Shown here one piece after another: positions 1 to 8,553 of a stretch of 64,000 nucleotides of DNA (the stretch's first letter is position 1; every line of letters starts with the position of its first letter). The notes under the pieces are model-generated. The model was given only the letters and a program-made list of their open reading frames with translations, was not told the DNA's origin and made no database searches. Source of the DNA: Prorocentrum cordatum (lineage: Eukaryota; Sar; Dinophyceae; Prorocentrales; Prorocentraceae). The stretch covers positions 1,621,933 through 1,685,932 of the forward strand of contig CAUYUJ010015282.1 in the NCBI GenBank assembly GCA_963575745.1, read 5' to 3'. Position numbers and translations under genes: made by a program.

Positions 1-537
1 GAGTGCCGATAGGCACGCTGCTGCAGGGAGTCGAAGGAGAAAAAGTGATTATCAGGAAGCCCACCACTGTGCTCCTCATTGGCCCTACCACATACCGTGA
101 CTACCAGTATGCTCTACCTCACATGCACTTCGAGGGGGAACGACGGGTTACTTCAACAGGGTATCAGCGTACAAATGCGACAATACATGGGTCGTTTCTC
201 GGAACGACCGAGAAGTGAACCAAGCGGGAGAAGAGAGCACGGAACGAAAACCGTAGAATAAGCAGGCCCCCCAGCAACAGTTTGGGGTCTCGGGCCTTCT
301 GTCCCTCCCCCCTCTCCTCCTTTTGAGTTCGTGTCGTCGTCTCCTCCCCTCTCCGGCTTGGGCGCTCTGCTGCGCCCGCGCGCCCCCTCCTCTAGGGCAT
401 GCGGAAGGGCCAGCAGCCGCCCCCCCCGCATTGACCCGCGGGGACTCGCGATGTAAGGTATTTTCCTCCCTGCTCATCCTCCTCCTCGCGCTCGCCCTCG
501 TGCCAGTCCTCGTTTCCGCCCTCGTTTTCGCTCGGTG
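1..537. other. Left flank, no gene recognised
   Basis: I see no supported gene here. Positions 290-540 are pyrimidine-rich and C-rich on the + strand. The open frames are short, overlap on both strands and have no recognisable motif. Confidence 0.6.
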
Positions 538-601
538 CGCCGGATGGGAACACGCCCGGCGCGCCCGGCGCGCTTGGCGCATCGCCATGACATGGTCCCC
601 A
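538..601. repeat. Left half of a GC-rich tandem unit split by the copia insertion
   Basis: This stretch begins CGCCGGAT and carries the GGCGCGCCCGGCGCGC core and GCGCATCGCC that recur at 10967, 11080, 11168 and 11274. Its right half resumes at 10914 after the retrotransposon. Together the halves make a unit of about 117 bp, close to the 113 bp and 106 bp of two intact units. Confidence 0.8.
596..601. repeat. Target-site duplication, left copy (TCCCCA)
   Basis: TCCCCA lies directly before the 5' LTR and again directly after the 3' LTR at 10908-10913. Ty1/copia integrases usually make 5-bp duplications. TCCCC alone would also fit if the last A is shared by chance. Confidence 0.85.
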
Positions 602-990
602 AGTTGATGTGTATATGTCCTCCCGGGAGAAGGGAGGGTAAGCATGAGTGCTCAGCGTGCAGAGAGGCATGTATACGGCAAAGCGGCGTGACTGCCGCTT
701 TGGCTCAAGCCATTCAGTGAGAAGCCTCTCTCTAGAGGGTGCGAATCCTGTGTGCGGCGGCAGCCTCCCCCCTTTCCACCATCATTCCATATCAGATAAT
801 CAAGATTATCGACATCGCGACGATCCTCGTGGTCCTCTCCCTCTTCGTGGCCCTCGGGGCCAGCAGGGCAGTCAGGACTGGCACGCTCGGCGTGCGTGTA
901 TCACCCTGGCCGGCGGACGCGCTGGCCGAGCTGGACAGCTACGACCCTCGGGAGGTGTTGACCTGGGAGGGTGAGCATCGGCAAAACAAC
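602..990 (+). repeat. 5' LTR of the copia element
   Basis: This 389-bp LTR begins AGTTG and ends ACAAC, so its ends form a short inverted repeat (GTTG/CAAC) in place of the usual TG/CA. It matches 10519-10907 with one visible difference, G at 817 against A at 10734. It should contain the element's promoter and RNA start, but I see no TATA box, as is usual for dinoflagellates. Confidence 0.95.
679..709 (+). promoter_or_regulatory. LTR hairpin overlapping a spliced-leader-like 11-mer
   Basis: CAAAGCGGC (679-687) pairs perfectly with GCCGCTTTG (694-702) across a six-base loop. The 3' arm runs into TTTGGCTCAAG (699-709), identical to the last 11 bases of the dinoflagellate spliced leader as I know it. 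The same sequence is at 10616-10626 in the 3' LTR. The hairpin is direct observation. The link to trans-splicing is inference. Confidence 0.45.
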
Positions 991-991
991 T

Positions 992-1003
992 TGGTAGCGG
1001 AGC
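992..1003 (+). promoter_or_regulatory. Primer binding site, initiator-Met tRNA type
   Basis: TGGTAGCGGAGC starts one base after the 5' LTR. It matches the complement of a eukaryotic initiator-methionine tRNA 3' end (TGGTAGCAGAG) at 10 of 11 positions. GAGCAGGT (999-1006) pairs with ACCTGCTC (1017-1024), so the site sits in a possible stem-loop. Confidence 0.7.
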
Positions 1004-1062
1004 AGGTGCGATCCCGTACCTGCTCCCAGGATACGACACCACTGCGCTACTACGACTACGTC

Positions 1063-3585
1063 ATGTCCAACGCTCCACAGATGGCGGGTGGATTACCAGC
1101 GGGACCTCAGATCATGCAGTCAAATACGAAGACGCCCCCGAGCTGGGATCCCGCCAGGGAATCTTCATATCCACTCCGTGACTGGATCACGGATATTCGC
1201 ATGTGGGAAGCGATGACAGACATACCGGCACGTTCGATTGCTCCAGCCGTGGTCTTACAGTTATCAGGACTGGCAAGAGAGATATCGAGAGAGGTGCCGC
1301 CAGATCAACTACAAGACGGAGTTTACATGGACTTACGTGATGGCGCTGGACATCGATGGTGTTCGGGGCTAGACTTATTGATTCATGGGCTGCGGCGCAA
1401 ATTCATGCCACTGGAGGTGGAGACCGCTATCGCGAGCATGACCGACCTCGTTGCCTTCCGTCGGAGGCCAGGCGAACCGATTGACCAAGCTCTGGCTCGA
1501 TTTGATCTTCTGAAGTTCAAGGCTGAGCATCTGGGAAATTTTCATATGGGAATCCCGAATCTGGCTTGGATGTTGCTCAATGCTCTTGGTATTCCACCGC
1601 CACAGTGGGCGCAATTTCTGGCTCCAACGGGAGGTAACTTGCCAACGAATGAACAGGAGCTTTCAAGTCTTACCTCTTTTATCAGACGTCAGAATCATTT
1701 GTATGAGCGGAGTGGACTCGCGCAGGCAGCTCATCAATCCAGACATCAGCACTTCACCAACTCCGCAGGTGCCGGCGATGGGTTCTATTTCACAGACAGT
1801 TCACAAGACGCCGGCACACAAGCGGGAGTACCACCGCCACCTATGCCCTACTATCCCAGTGCATCGTCTTCGTCGAGGTCCGGTGCACCACTCGGTGGCG
1901 TCGCTGGAATATCGAATGGATCAAATACAGAAGGATGCTGGTGCAGTAATTGCCATAGAATATTCTACGACCGGGAGGATCCGGACTCCACCGAGACGAG
2001 TGATGACGACGGCAACGATTTGGCGGAGTCGACCTTTCATATCAGTGCCCAGATGAGTGACAGCGACCTGTATGAAGTATACGCTTTGGCCAAGAAGCAC
2101 TGGAGGAGGCGAGCAGACAGACTTCCAAGACGTCGTAGATACAAAGGCAAGGGCAAGGGCAAGAAAGGGGTCAGATTTCAGAGAAACAGTGGATGGTCCT
2201 TTCTTTCGGAGGCAGGAGACGGAGCTCTTTGCCCCGGGTGTACGTGGAACACTCACGAATACTACAAGGGCAAGGGCAAGGGCGAGAAGACAAACCCGAG
2301 AGGCGCGAACGGACAGCCGCTTCGATGTGACCACTGCAACAGCGAGAAGCATCTATGGAGGAAGTGCGACGCTCCAGGAGCTGACGATTACCGACGAAAA
2401 CGGGCTACCTCAGGAGGAAAAGGTTACGTTACGACGGAAGGAAACACGAGTACAGGAGGAGCCCCACCAGCTGCAAGCTTCTCCAGCGCGTTGCAGCACT
2501 GGCAACAGCTCACGGGTCAACCGCCAGCTTCAGCAGGGACCAGACACTTCTTCGCCATGCCGATCAACCTGGAGTCACAGGTGGACGAGTCCAGGGATGA
2601 CGAGAAGGAGTACGAGGACAGCTACTACCCGGACGTGGAGGAGGAAGGCTCGCGCCTGTGCGAGTCGCATGCACGGCCAGACCTTCAAGAGGAGGTCCGC
2701 CGTGACTGTGCTTCGTCCGCATCTTGGGATATGCTATCGACTCCCTCGGAGTTCGTGAACATCGGCAATGAGACGATCCGGATGATTGAACAGGCGAAGG
2801 CTCGGATTACAGACGACCCGGAAATGGAGGCAACTCTTGGAGAGCATCGGTCCAACGACGAGCAGATTGACTCAGGAACCAAACCTGCGGGATTGAAGTG
2901 GTTTGTGGGACCGGTGTTCGAGCGATACGATGAGACACGACAGGTATTTCTAGAGGCTACACGAATTGATGGTAAAGAGTGCTTGTTGATAGATCCAGGC
3001 GCATATGACAATTTGGTGGGTGACAGATGGGTTATGCGAATGGGAGCTTTGGCAAGACAGGCAGGCTTGGAACCGACACAACGTCTGATGGATCAATCGA
3101 TCGGAGTTGAAGGAGTCGGCACCAACGCTCAGATCGCCAAGGAGGAGGTGACGATGCCAGGCGCATCCAAGGATGAACGAGGCAAGGTGCATCAGATAAG
3201 CTACAAGGCCCCAGTGGTTCCGGACTCTGACATTCCCGCTCTCTGGGGAAAGCGCAGTCTGAAGCACAACAGGGCGGTGGTCGACATGATCAACAACAAG
3301 TTGTATCTGTGTGGCCCGGGAAGAGTACAGTTTACACCACCGCCGGGGACGCTCACGTTCAACCTGGAAGATTCAAGATCAGGACATCTGCTGTTACCTA
3401 TTTCGCATTTCTTCGGCAACGGTAAGGACAAGAAGGTTCGCGCGAAGCAGGAGCCGGCCACCTGGCATGCGAGTACGCCTGTGATCGCCAAGCCCATGAT
3501 CAAAGATAAGGTGAAGGAGGACGAGGCGGACTTGTCGACGCACGAACCGTCACCGGCCATCACCTCGAGGCCTGCGGGGCATTGA
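1063..3585 (+). CDS. Copia gag and aspartic protease region
   Basis: This region encodes the structural protein and the retropepsin that matures it. The frame is open from inside the LTR. I place the start at the first ATG after the primer site (1063), because an upstream start would sit in the LTR. The N-terminal part is helical and gag-like. A basic Lys/Gly-rich stretch follows, then a CCHC zinc knuckle at 2326-2367 (C-x2-C-x4-H-x4-C, CDHCNSEKHLWRKC), typical of nucleocapsid RNA binding. Near the C-terminus, IDPGAYDNLV at 2989-3018 looks like the retropepsin active-site loop D-T/S-G-A with Pro as second residue. The frame ends at TGA 3583-3585, and the same frame reopens at once. That makes this stop either a nonsense lesion or a readthrough site. 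Confidence 0.85.
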   Translation: MSNAPQMAGGLPAGPQIMQSNTKTPPSWDPARESSYPLRDWITDIRMWEAMTDIPARSIAPAVVLQLSGLAREISREVPPDQLQDGVYMDLRDGAGHRWCSGLDLLIHGLRRKFMPLEVETAIASMTDLVAFRRRPGEPIDQALARFDLLKFKAEHLGNFHMGIPNLAWMLLNALGIPPPQWAQFLAPTGGNLPTNEQELSSLTSFIRRQNHLYERSGLAQAAHQSRHQHFTNSAGAGDGFYFTDSSQDAGTQAGVPPPPMPYYPSASSSSRSGAPLGGVAGISNGSNTEGCWCSNCHRIFYDREDPDSTETSDDDGNDLAESTFHISAQMSDSDLYEVYALAKKHWRRRADRLPRRRRYKGKGKGKKGVRFQRNSGWSFLSEAGDGALCPGCTWNTHEYYKGKGKGEKTNPRGANGQPLRCDHCNSEKHLWRKCDAPGADDYRRKRATSGGKGYVTTEGNTSTGGAPPAASFSSALQHWQQLTGQPPASAGTRHFFAMPINLESQVDESRDDEKEYEDSYYPDVEEEGSRLCESHARPDLQEEVRRDCASSASWDMLSTPSEFVNIGNETIRMIEQAKARITDDPEMEATLGEHRSNDEQIDSGTKPAGLKWFVGPVFERYDETRQVFLEATRIDGKECLLIDPGAYDNLVGDRWVMRMGALARQAGLEPTQRLMDQSIGVEGVGTNAQIAKEEVTMPGASKDERGKVHQISYKAPVVPDSDIPALWGKRSLKHNRAVVDMINNKLYLCGPGRVQFTPPPGTLTFNLEDSRSGHLLLPISHFFGNGKDKKVRAKQEPATWHASTPVIAKPMIKDKVKEDEADLSTHEPSPAITSRPAGH

Positions 3586-5955
3586 GGGTGCGGACCGCCG
3601 TTGCCAAGCGACGGCGGTGCCGCAGGAAATCATCTAGCTTGGCATCTGGACGTCCCCGAACAGGACCCGGATATCATAGTGATAGACGAAGACAACGGCC
3701 ATCCGATTCGCACGAAGCTGCTGAGTCAGGCCCACATCACCTACACCCGCCTAAGTCTCCTGCACACCTCGACCATGGAGCATATTCTCCGACTTTTGGA
3801 GCGAGGGAAGTGTCGAGGTGTTTGGATGCGATTACATTCTCTTATACCTGACGTTACTAGAAGACAAGGGAAGACCCGAAAACAAAGGCAAAGATTGATG
3901 GCGACCTCCACACTCATCGCGCGCTTGATTCAGCTTCGGTGCGTGCTGGTGGTCGATTCCCAAACTGCGAATGAGGCCTGGCAGGAGGATGATCTTCTCA
4001 GAGCGACGGCAACGACCCTGCCAGGATATCGGATGACAGATCATCGATGGTGCAGCTACTTAACGTCAGGCAACGACATGGCCCCGACGACCAGCCAGAG
4101 ATTCTTTTCCAACCTGGACCTGCTGCCTGACTCGTGCAGCTGTGGTCGTAAGATTTCAGATCATCGTAGATCGGCGGGGTTGGAACACGTTCAGCTTGAA
4201 GGTCAGTTTCTTACCGTATTCTGGCAGAATAGACTCCGAGACAAGCTGTGCGATGCAGTTCGAGGAGAGGTACAGGACGATAATGATACGGATCGAGCTG
4301 CACGATATCCGCAGACGGGACCGGATGAGCCCGTTGACTCCCACATGGTGGTGATGAAGTCGAAGACGGTCAGTTTCTATCCGACCGACTCGGCCAAGGC
4401 TTACAAGGAGAAGCTGAAGTCCAGGAAGGCCGAGGGACACGAACCGAAGAAGAAAGTCAAGAGGATTATAGATCCCGACGTCATGGATGACTGTGGCGAG
4501 GACCTCGGAGAGCTCAACTACCTACAGAACGAGGAGGTGTGCTGGTGGGAGATGCCGGACAATGAGGTGGAGGATTACTATCTGGAACCGAGTGAGTTCA
4601 AGACGGATGATATCATCGGACGACTCAGAGATGAACGTCCTCCAGATCGAGAACGACATTTCCTTGGCATCCCATCGGGTCGATCCTTCCTGAATCACCT
4701 AAAGCAGACCGAGAGCCGTTTCTTCGTAGATGTCGCTGAAATCACGGGAGGAGAAGGACGCACCACTCAGCTACTCGTTCGACGACACTACGTGGGAGGT
4801 CGTAATTTTGATGCTCTCATGGGCGTGGATCTCCTCCAGCGGGACGAGGAGATGGAGCTCTACCAATATTTGAAGGAGGAGCGACCCTTTGTGTTGGTGC
4901 TGGCTCCTCAATGTACTGGTACCGCGGGATGGTGCACGGTAAACGAGTCGATCGGCAGCGAGGTGCATCGTCGTAATGCGGAGGCATCTTTCAGACTAGG
5001 ACAGATTTGTGCGAAGGCAGCCCATATTCAGTTGGACGGAGGACGCCACTACGTCAATGAGCTGCCGAGGGGAAGTCGTATTTATCGAACTTCAGAATGG
5101 ATGGATCTGGCACGTAAGAATCTCACTTGGGTTCAGTTCAACATGTGTATGCTGGGACTTGTCAACTCGAAGAAGGAGCCCTTGAACAAGCCGGAGGAGG
5201 TATGGGCGAGTCACGAGGTGCTGACTTATCGGCTGCGTTCCAAGGAGTGTGATCGTCAGCATCGACATGGGGAATGCTCTGGACGGGACACCAAGCCTTC
5301 CCAGGTATGGACATGGCAGTTCGCTCGTATCTTGGCCGATGGGATCTCCGAGTTGATATGGCTTCACGAATTGGACCTGAGGAAGTTGATCTATCCGACA
5401 GTAATGGCGTACCCGAGGATGAATGGCGAAGGAGTACCCGCTCCGATTGACCATCCTCCACCTGGACTACCAGCTCCAGCAGCAGAGGCAGCGGCAGCAA
5501 GTGCTCCTCCGCCACCGCCCGCACCAGAAGAAGCGGTCGATCCCCGTGCTCGTCGGGCGGCGATTGGACCTCATTTATGTCCTGGATGTCGGAGAAATCG
5601 AGTCAGCACGCATCCGACACACAATCGCATCCCGGGACAGTGTCGACATCCGCTGGTACAACCGCTGGAGTACAATTGTCCCGCGTGCAGAACGGGTCGA
5701 GATCGGCACGATCCCCGACACACTTTTGACACAGACTGTCGCCTCCTCATGGACGAGCCCAGAATGATTGGGACGAGAAGATCGGGACCCGCTCACGCTC
5801 GAGATCCAAGAGTACCGGCAGCACGAGCGGCAGGTGCCGGACATCGAGTACATCCTCGAGCAGGAGAAGAAGAGGAGGACGCCGCTCCACATCCTGAAGC
5901 CGGACCCTCAGGTGCTGCCTCGGCAGCAGCTCGGGAAGGCGATGATGACGTATAA
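3586..5955 (+). CDS. Copia polyprotein middle part with C5-methyltransferase-like domain
   Basis: This is in the same frame as the gag-protease segment and is separated from it only by the TGA. The first 350 codons are unassigned. Around 4720-5070 the features resemble a cytosine-C5 methyltransferase fold: FVDVAEITGGEGR (4723-4761) in the place of the AdoMet-binding FxGxG motif I, an acidic GVDLL segment, LAPQCTG (4900-4920) in the place of the catalytic P-C loop with the Cys at 4912, and VNELPRGSRIY in the place of the ENV motif VI. The spacing fits, but the motifs are divergent and no target-recognition domain is evident. A Pro/Ala-rich linker follows (about 5440-5550), with His/Cys clusters after it. 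The frame ends at TAA 5953-5955 and continues open beyond it. Methyltransferase capture by dinoflagellate retroelements has been reported. Activity here is inference. Confidence 0.7.
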   Translation, partial: GCGPPLPSDGGAAGNHLAWHLDVPEQDPDIIVIDEDNGHPIRTKLLSQAHITYTRLSLLHTSTMEHILRLLERGKCRGVWMRLHSLIPDVTRRQGKTRKQRQRLMATSTLIARLIQLRCVLVVDSQTANEAWQEDDLLRATATTLPGYRMTDHRWCSYLTSGNDMAPTTSQRFFSNLDLLPDSCSCGRKISDHRRSAGLEHVQLEGQFLTVFWQNRLRDKLCDAVRGEVQDDNDTDRAARYPQTGPDEPVDSHMVVMKSKTVSFYPTDSAKAYKEKLKSRKAEGHEPKKKVKRIIDPDVMDDCGEDLGELNYLQNEEVCWWEMPDNEVEDYYLEPSEFKTDDIIGRLRDERPPDRERHFLGIPSGRSFLNHLKQTESRFFVDVAEITGGEGRTTQLLVRRHYVGGRNFDALMGVDLLQRDEEMELYQYLKEERPFVLVLAPQCTGTAGWCTVNESIGSEVHRRNAEASFRLGQICAKAAHIQLDGGRHYVNELPRGSRIYRTSEWMDLARKNLTWVQFNMCMLGLVNSKKEPLNKPEEVWASHEVLTYRLRSKECDRQHRHGECSGRDTKPSQVWTWQFARILADGISELIWLHELDLRKLIYPTVMAYPRMNGEGVPAPIDHPPPGLPAPAAEAAAASAPPPPPAPEEAVDPRARRAAIGPHLCPGCRRNRVSTHPTHNRIPGQCRHPLVQPLEYNCPACRTGRDRHDPRHTFDTDCRLLMDEPRMIGTRRSGPAHARDPRVPAARAAGAGHRVHPRAGEEEEDAAPHPEAGPSGAASAAAREGDDDV

Positions 5956-8553
5956 CTTTATCCTGAAGCTGGACCCTCTGGAGCGGCTCCGGATGCAGCA
6001 GCGGAGGAAGCCATTCTTCCTGCAGGAGGACCAGGACCTCCGGCCGGGGCAAGCGGAGACGAGGTGGCACTGAGGAGGCGCAGATTTCAAGATGCTATGG
6101 CCCAGATCGACACAGGAGCGGACTGGACGCAGTGGGACATGGGACGTGCTATTCAGGGGCTGAGATCAGCGGTTCCTGGAATGGTGCAACGTACTCTACG
6201 TCGTATGCATATACGACTCTGGCACGCTCCAGCCCAACGACTACGAGACCTTCTCTCAGCCGCAGGTCTACCACGTGAAGTGATCAATATGGTGCAGGAC
6301 GTCGTGGACACTTGCACCGTCTGTCGAGAATGGCAGCGACGAGGCGAAAAGTCGATGACAAGTTTAACGTTCACCACGACCTTCAATGAAGGAATTCAGT
6401 TTGATTTGCTTTTCCTGGATGACGGTATCGTGGTGCACTTGATCGATATGTGTATCAGATGGGCTCAAGGGCTATTCGTGAAGTCAAAAGAGCCGGGTGA
6501 TGTACTCCCGGCCATCACTCATATTTGGTTTCGAGTCCATGGCCCTCCGAAGTTCATCACTTCAGATCAGGAGGGAGCATTGTTCTCGGATGAAGGAGCT
6601 ATCTGGGCAGATCGCTGGAAGGTGGACCTGAGACCGAAGCCCAAAGGAGCGCACGCGCATGTTATTGAACGGAGGAATGACTTACTTCGAACACAGTATC
6701 ATCGAGTCAGAAGTCAAGCAAATGAGGAAGGCATCAGAGTTTCGAAGGAAGAGTTGCTGGATGAATCCTTGTTGGCCATGAACACCCTCCTCAGCGTTCA
6801 CGGAACTACCCCGCATGCGGCTTTGTATGGTCGGGTTCCGAACATTCTACTGGAGCTCGGAGGGGGAGGATCTGAGTTCGACGACGAGTCGGGAGGCTCA
6901 GTATCTCGCCATGTTCATCGGGTCCGAGAGTTGGCTCTGGCCAACATCGTGCAGGGCAACGCTCAGGAGAGGCTGAAGATAGCGGCTCGCACGCGAACGA
7001 GACCAGCGGCTCAGCTCGGAGACCTTCGGGTAGGTGACTCGGTGGACATCTTCAGGGACCCGCCGAACAAGGATGTCACTGGCTGGCGGGGACCTTGCAA
7101 GGTAGTTGCCATGGATCGAGCTGACGAGGGCACCATAGACGTGCGATGGCAGGGTCGCACGCTACCGTGCCGACCGGCCGATGTTCGTAAGGCAGTAACA
7201 TGGTGGACTCTGATTGCGGCTCCTGGCCGCGGGGACACCAAGCCGTACCAGCTCTTAGTATACTATGTGGAGAACATGGCGGCGGGCACGACGTTACTCC
7301 TGGGATATGAGATCGGAGAGGATGGGCACTGGAGGATGACGAAGACCAGTCGTCGGCTGCCGACTCTGACGACGGCAGCTTTCCACGTGGCTGCCTGCGA
7401 CTTTCAACTATACGGAGTCGTAGCCACGAGACTGGGGTACGGTTCGCGAGAAGTTCCAGCTGCCCGAGGCCATCACACATGCATGATCGTATGGTGGTTT
7501 CCAGGAGAATCGATTGGCTATCACCATGCAAGTTTCGATCCTCGAGCGAAGGCGAGTACACAACATATGATGGGGCCAGGTTTCGGGCGCGTGTGCTGGG
7601 TGCAGTTTCTAATGGTGGAAATTTCTACAGCCGAGGTTCTGCGACAAATTGATGTTCACGTCCCTCATGTTGGAGGACCGCATCAGATGCCCGACTTCCC
7701 AGCACCGCGCGGTCAGGTACGGCCGCGCGATCCGCATGACGTGGACGAACGATCGGATCGATGGCATCGCTGGCCGACACCCGAGGCCACCATCGACGAG
7801 GAATCCGAGGCATCTGAGCCTCAGGCTCAAGGGGTAGCTCATCCCCGAGATGCAGAGGCAGACCCCGAACTGCTAAGACCTACGTGGCGACCATTTCAAC
7901 AGCCGTACCGTATCGAGCCAGACGGCAATTCAGATGTGCAGGATCTGTGGTTGGAACCTTGGGATCCTGGATGGATGCGACACGTGAGGACAGAGTTCAG
8001 TTTCTTTCGTGCCATCCTTGACAACCGATCACCGCCTGATGCAGAGTACTGGTTAGATTCCCGAGTGTTGGAAGCTGTTGAGGTGGCTACTCATCTTGAG
8101 AATACAGAAAGGGAGACGCAAGCTCTGGAGGTGGAGTTTGGATCGGAGATTTCCAGGCTTGTGATCATGACCTCTGATACGCACGACTTTCCCAAGTCAG
8201 AGATCTTTTCCCTCTTTGCGAACGACGAGAGACACCGCATTATTCTGCCCGTCAACTCGACAGGGAAGACCAAGATGGTTATTGAACGAGAGGCTGACGA
8301 ACTCAACAAGGAGGACCTGATTAAGCATCGAGTGGAGGTGGAAAAGGCTATGTCGAAGGAGCTAGGCAACTGGATCGAGTTGGGCGCGCTCAAGCAACGC
8401 AGCAGGCAAGGATGCACCAACTTGATGGACTCTCGATGGGTTATCCGCTGGAAGAAGCAGCCAGACGGCAAGTTGGCAGTCAAAGCGCGACTATGCATCA
8501 AGGGCTTCAAGACACTTTCAGTGCGACTGCCTCCAGGCAAAGCCAGAGGATAG
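5956..8553 (+). CDS. Copia integrase and N-terminal reverse transcriptase
   Basis: This encodes the DDE integrase that inserts the cDNA. The frame is the same as the two upstream segments and has no obvious start codon of its own, so it is probably part of one polyprotein. The HHCC zinc finger is visible: HIRLWH (6208-6225) and CTVC (6313-6324). Catalytic acids are Asp 6403 (FDLL), Asp 6565 (TSDQEG) and Glu 6667 (VIERRND). A small beta-rich segment follows (VGDSVDIFRDPPNKDVTGWRG, about 7033-7095), where copia integrases often have a C-terminal SH3-like domain. Near the end, SRWVIRWKKQPDG and VKARLCIKGF are the start of the copia RT. The frame then runs out at TAG 8551-8553 because the RT continues in another frame from about 8505. 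Confidence 0.85.
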   Translation, partial: LYPEAGPSGAAPDAAAEEAILPAGGPGPPAGASGDEVALRRRRFQDAMAQIDTGADWTQWDMGRAIQGLRSAVPGMVQRTLRRMHIRLWHAPAQRLRDLLSAAGLPREVINMVQDVVDTCTVCREWQRRGEKSMTSLTFTTTFNEGIQFDLLFLDDGIVVHLIDMCIRWAQGLFVKSKEPGDVLPAITHIWFRVHGPPKFITSDQEGALFSDEGAIWADRWKVDLRPKPKGAHAHVIERRNDLLRTQYHRVRSQANEEGIRVSKEELLDESLLAMNTLLSVHGTTPHAALYGRVPNILLELGGGGSEFDDESGGSVSRHVHRVRELALANIVQGNAQERLKIAARTRTRPAAQLGDLRVGDSVDIFRDPPNKDVTGWRGPCKVVAMDRADEGTIDVRWQGRTLPCRPADVRKAVTWWTLIAAPGRGDTKPYQLLVYYVENMAAGTTLLLGYEIGEDGHWRMTKTSRRLPTLTTAAFHVAACDFQLYGVVATRLGYGSREVPAARGHHTCMIVWWFPGESIGYHHASFDPRAKASTQHMMGPGFGRVCWVQFLMVEISTAEVLRQIDVHVPHVGGPHQMPDFPAPRGQVRPRDPHDVDERSDRWHRWPTPEATIDEESEASEPQAQGVAHPRDAEADPELLRPTWRPFQQPYRIEPDGNSDVQDLWLEPWDPGWMRHVRTEFSFFRAILDNRSPPDAEYWLDSRVLEAVEVATHLENTERETQALEVEFGSEISRLVIMTSDTHDFPKSEIFSLFANDERHRIILPVNSTGKTKMVIEREADELNKEDLIKHRVEVEKAMSKELGNWIELGALKQRSRQGCTNLMDSRWVIRWKKQPDGKLAVKARLCIKGFKTLSVRLPPGKARG

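Noticed and set aside
739-1062. Upstream part of the gag frame inside the 5' LTR as protein
   Set aside because: It lies within the LTR and before the primer site. The first ATG after them (1063) is the better start.
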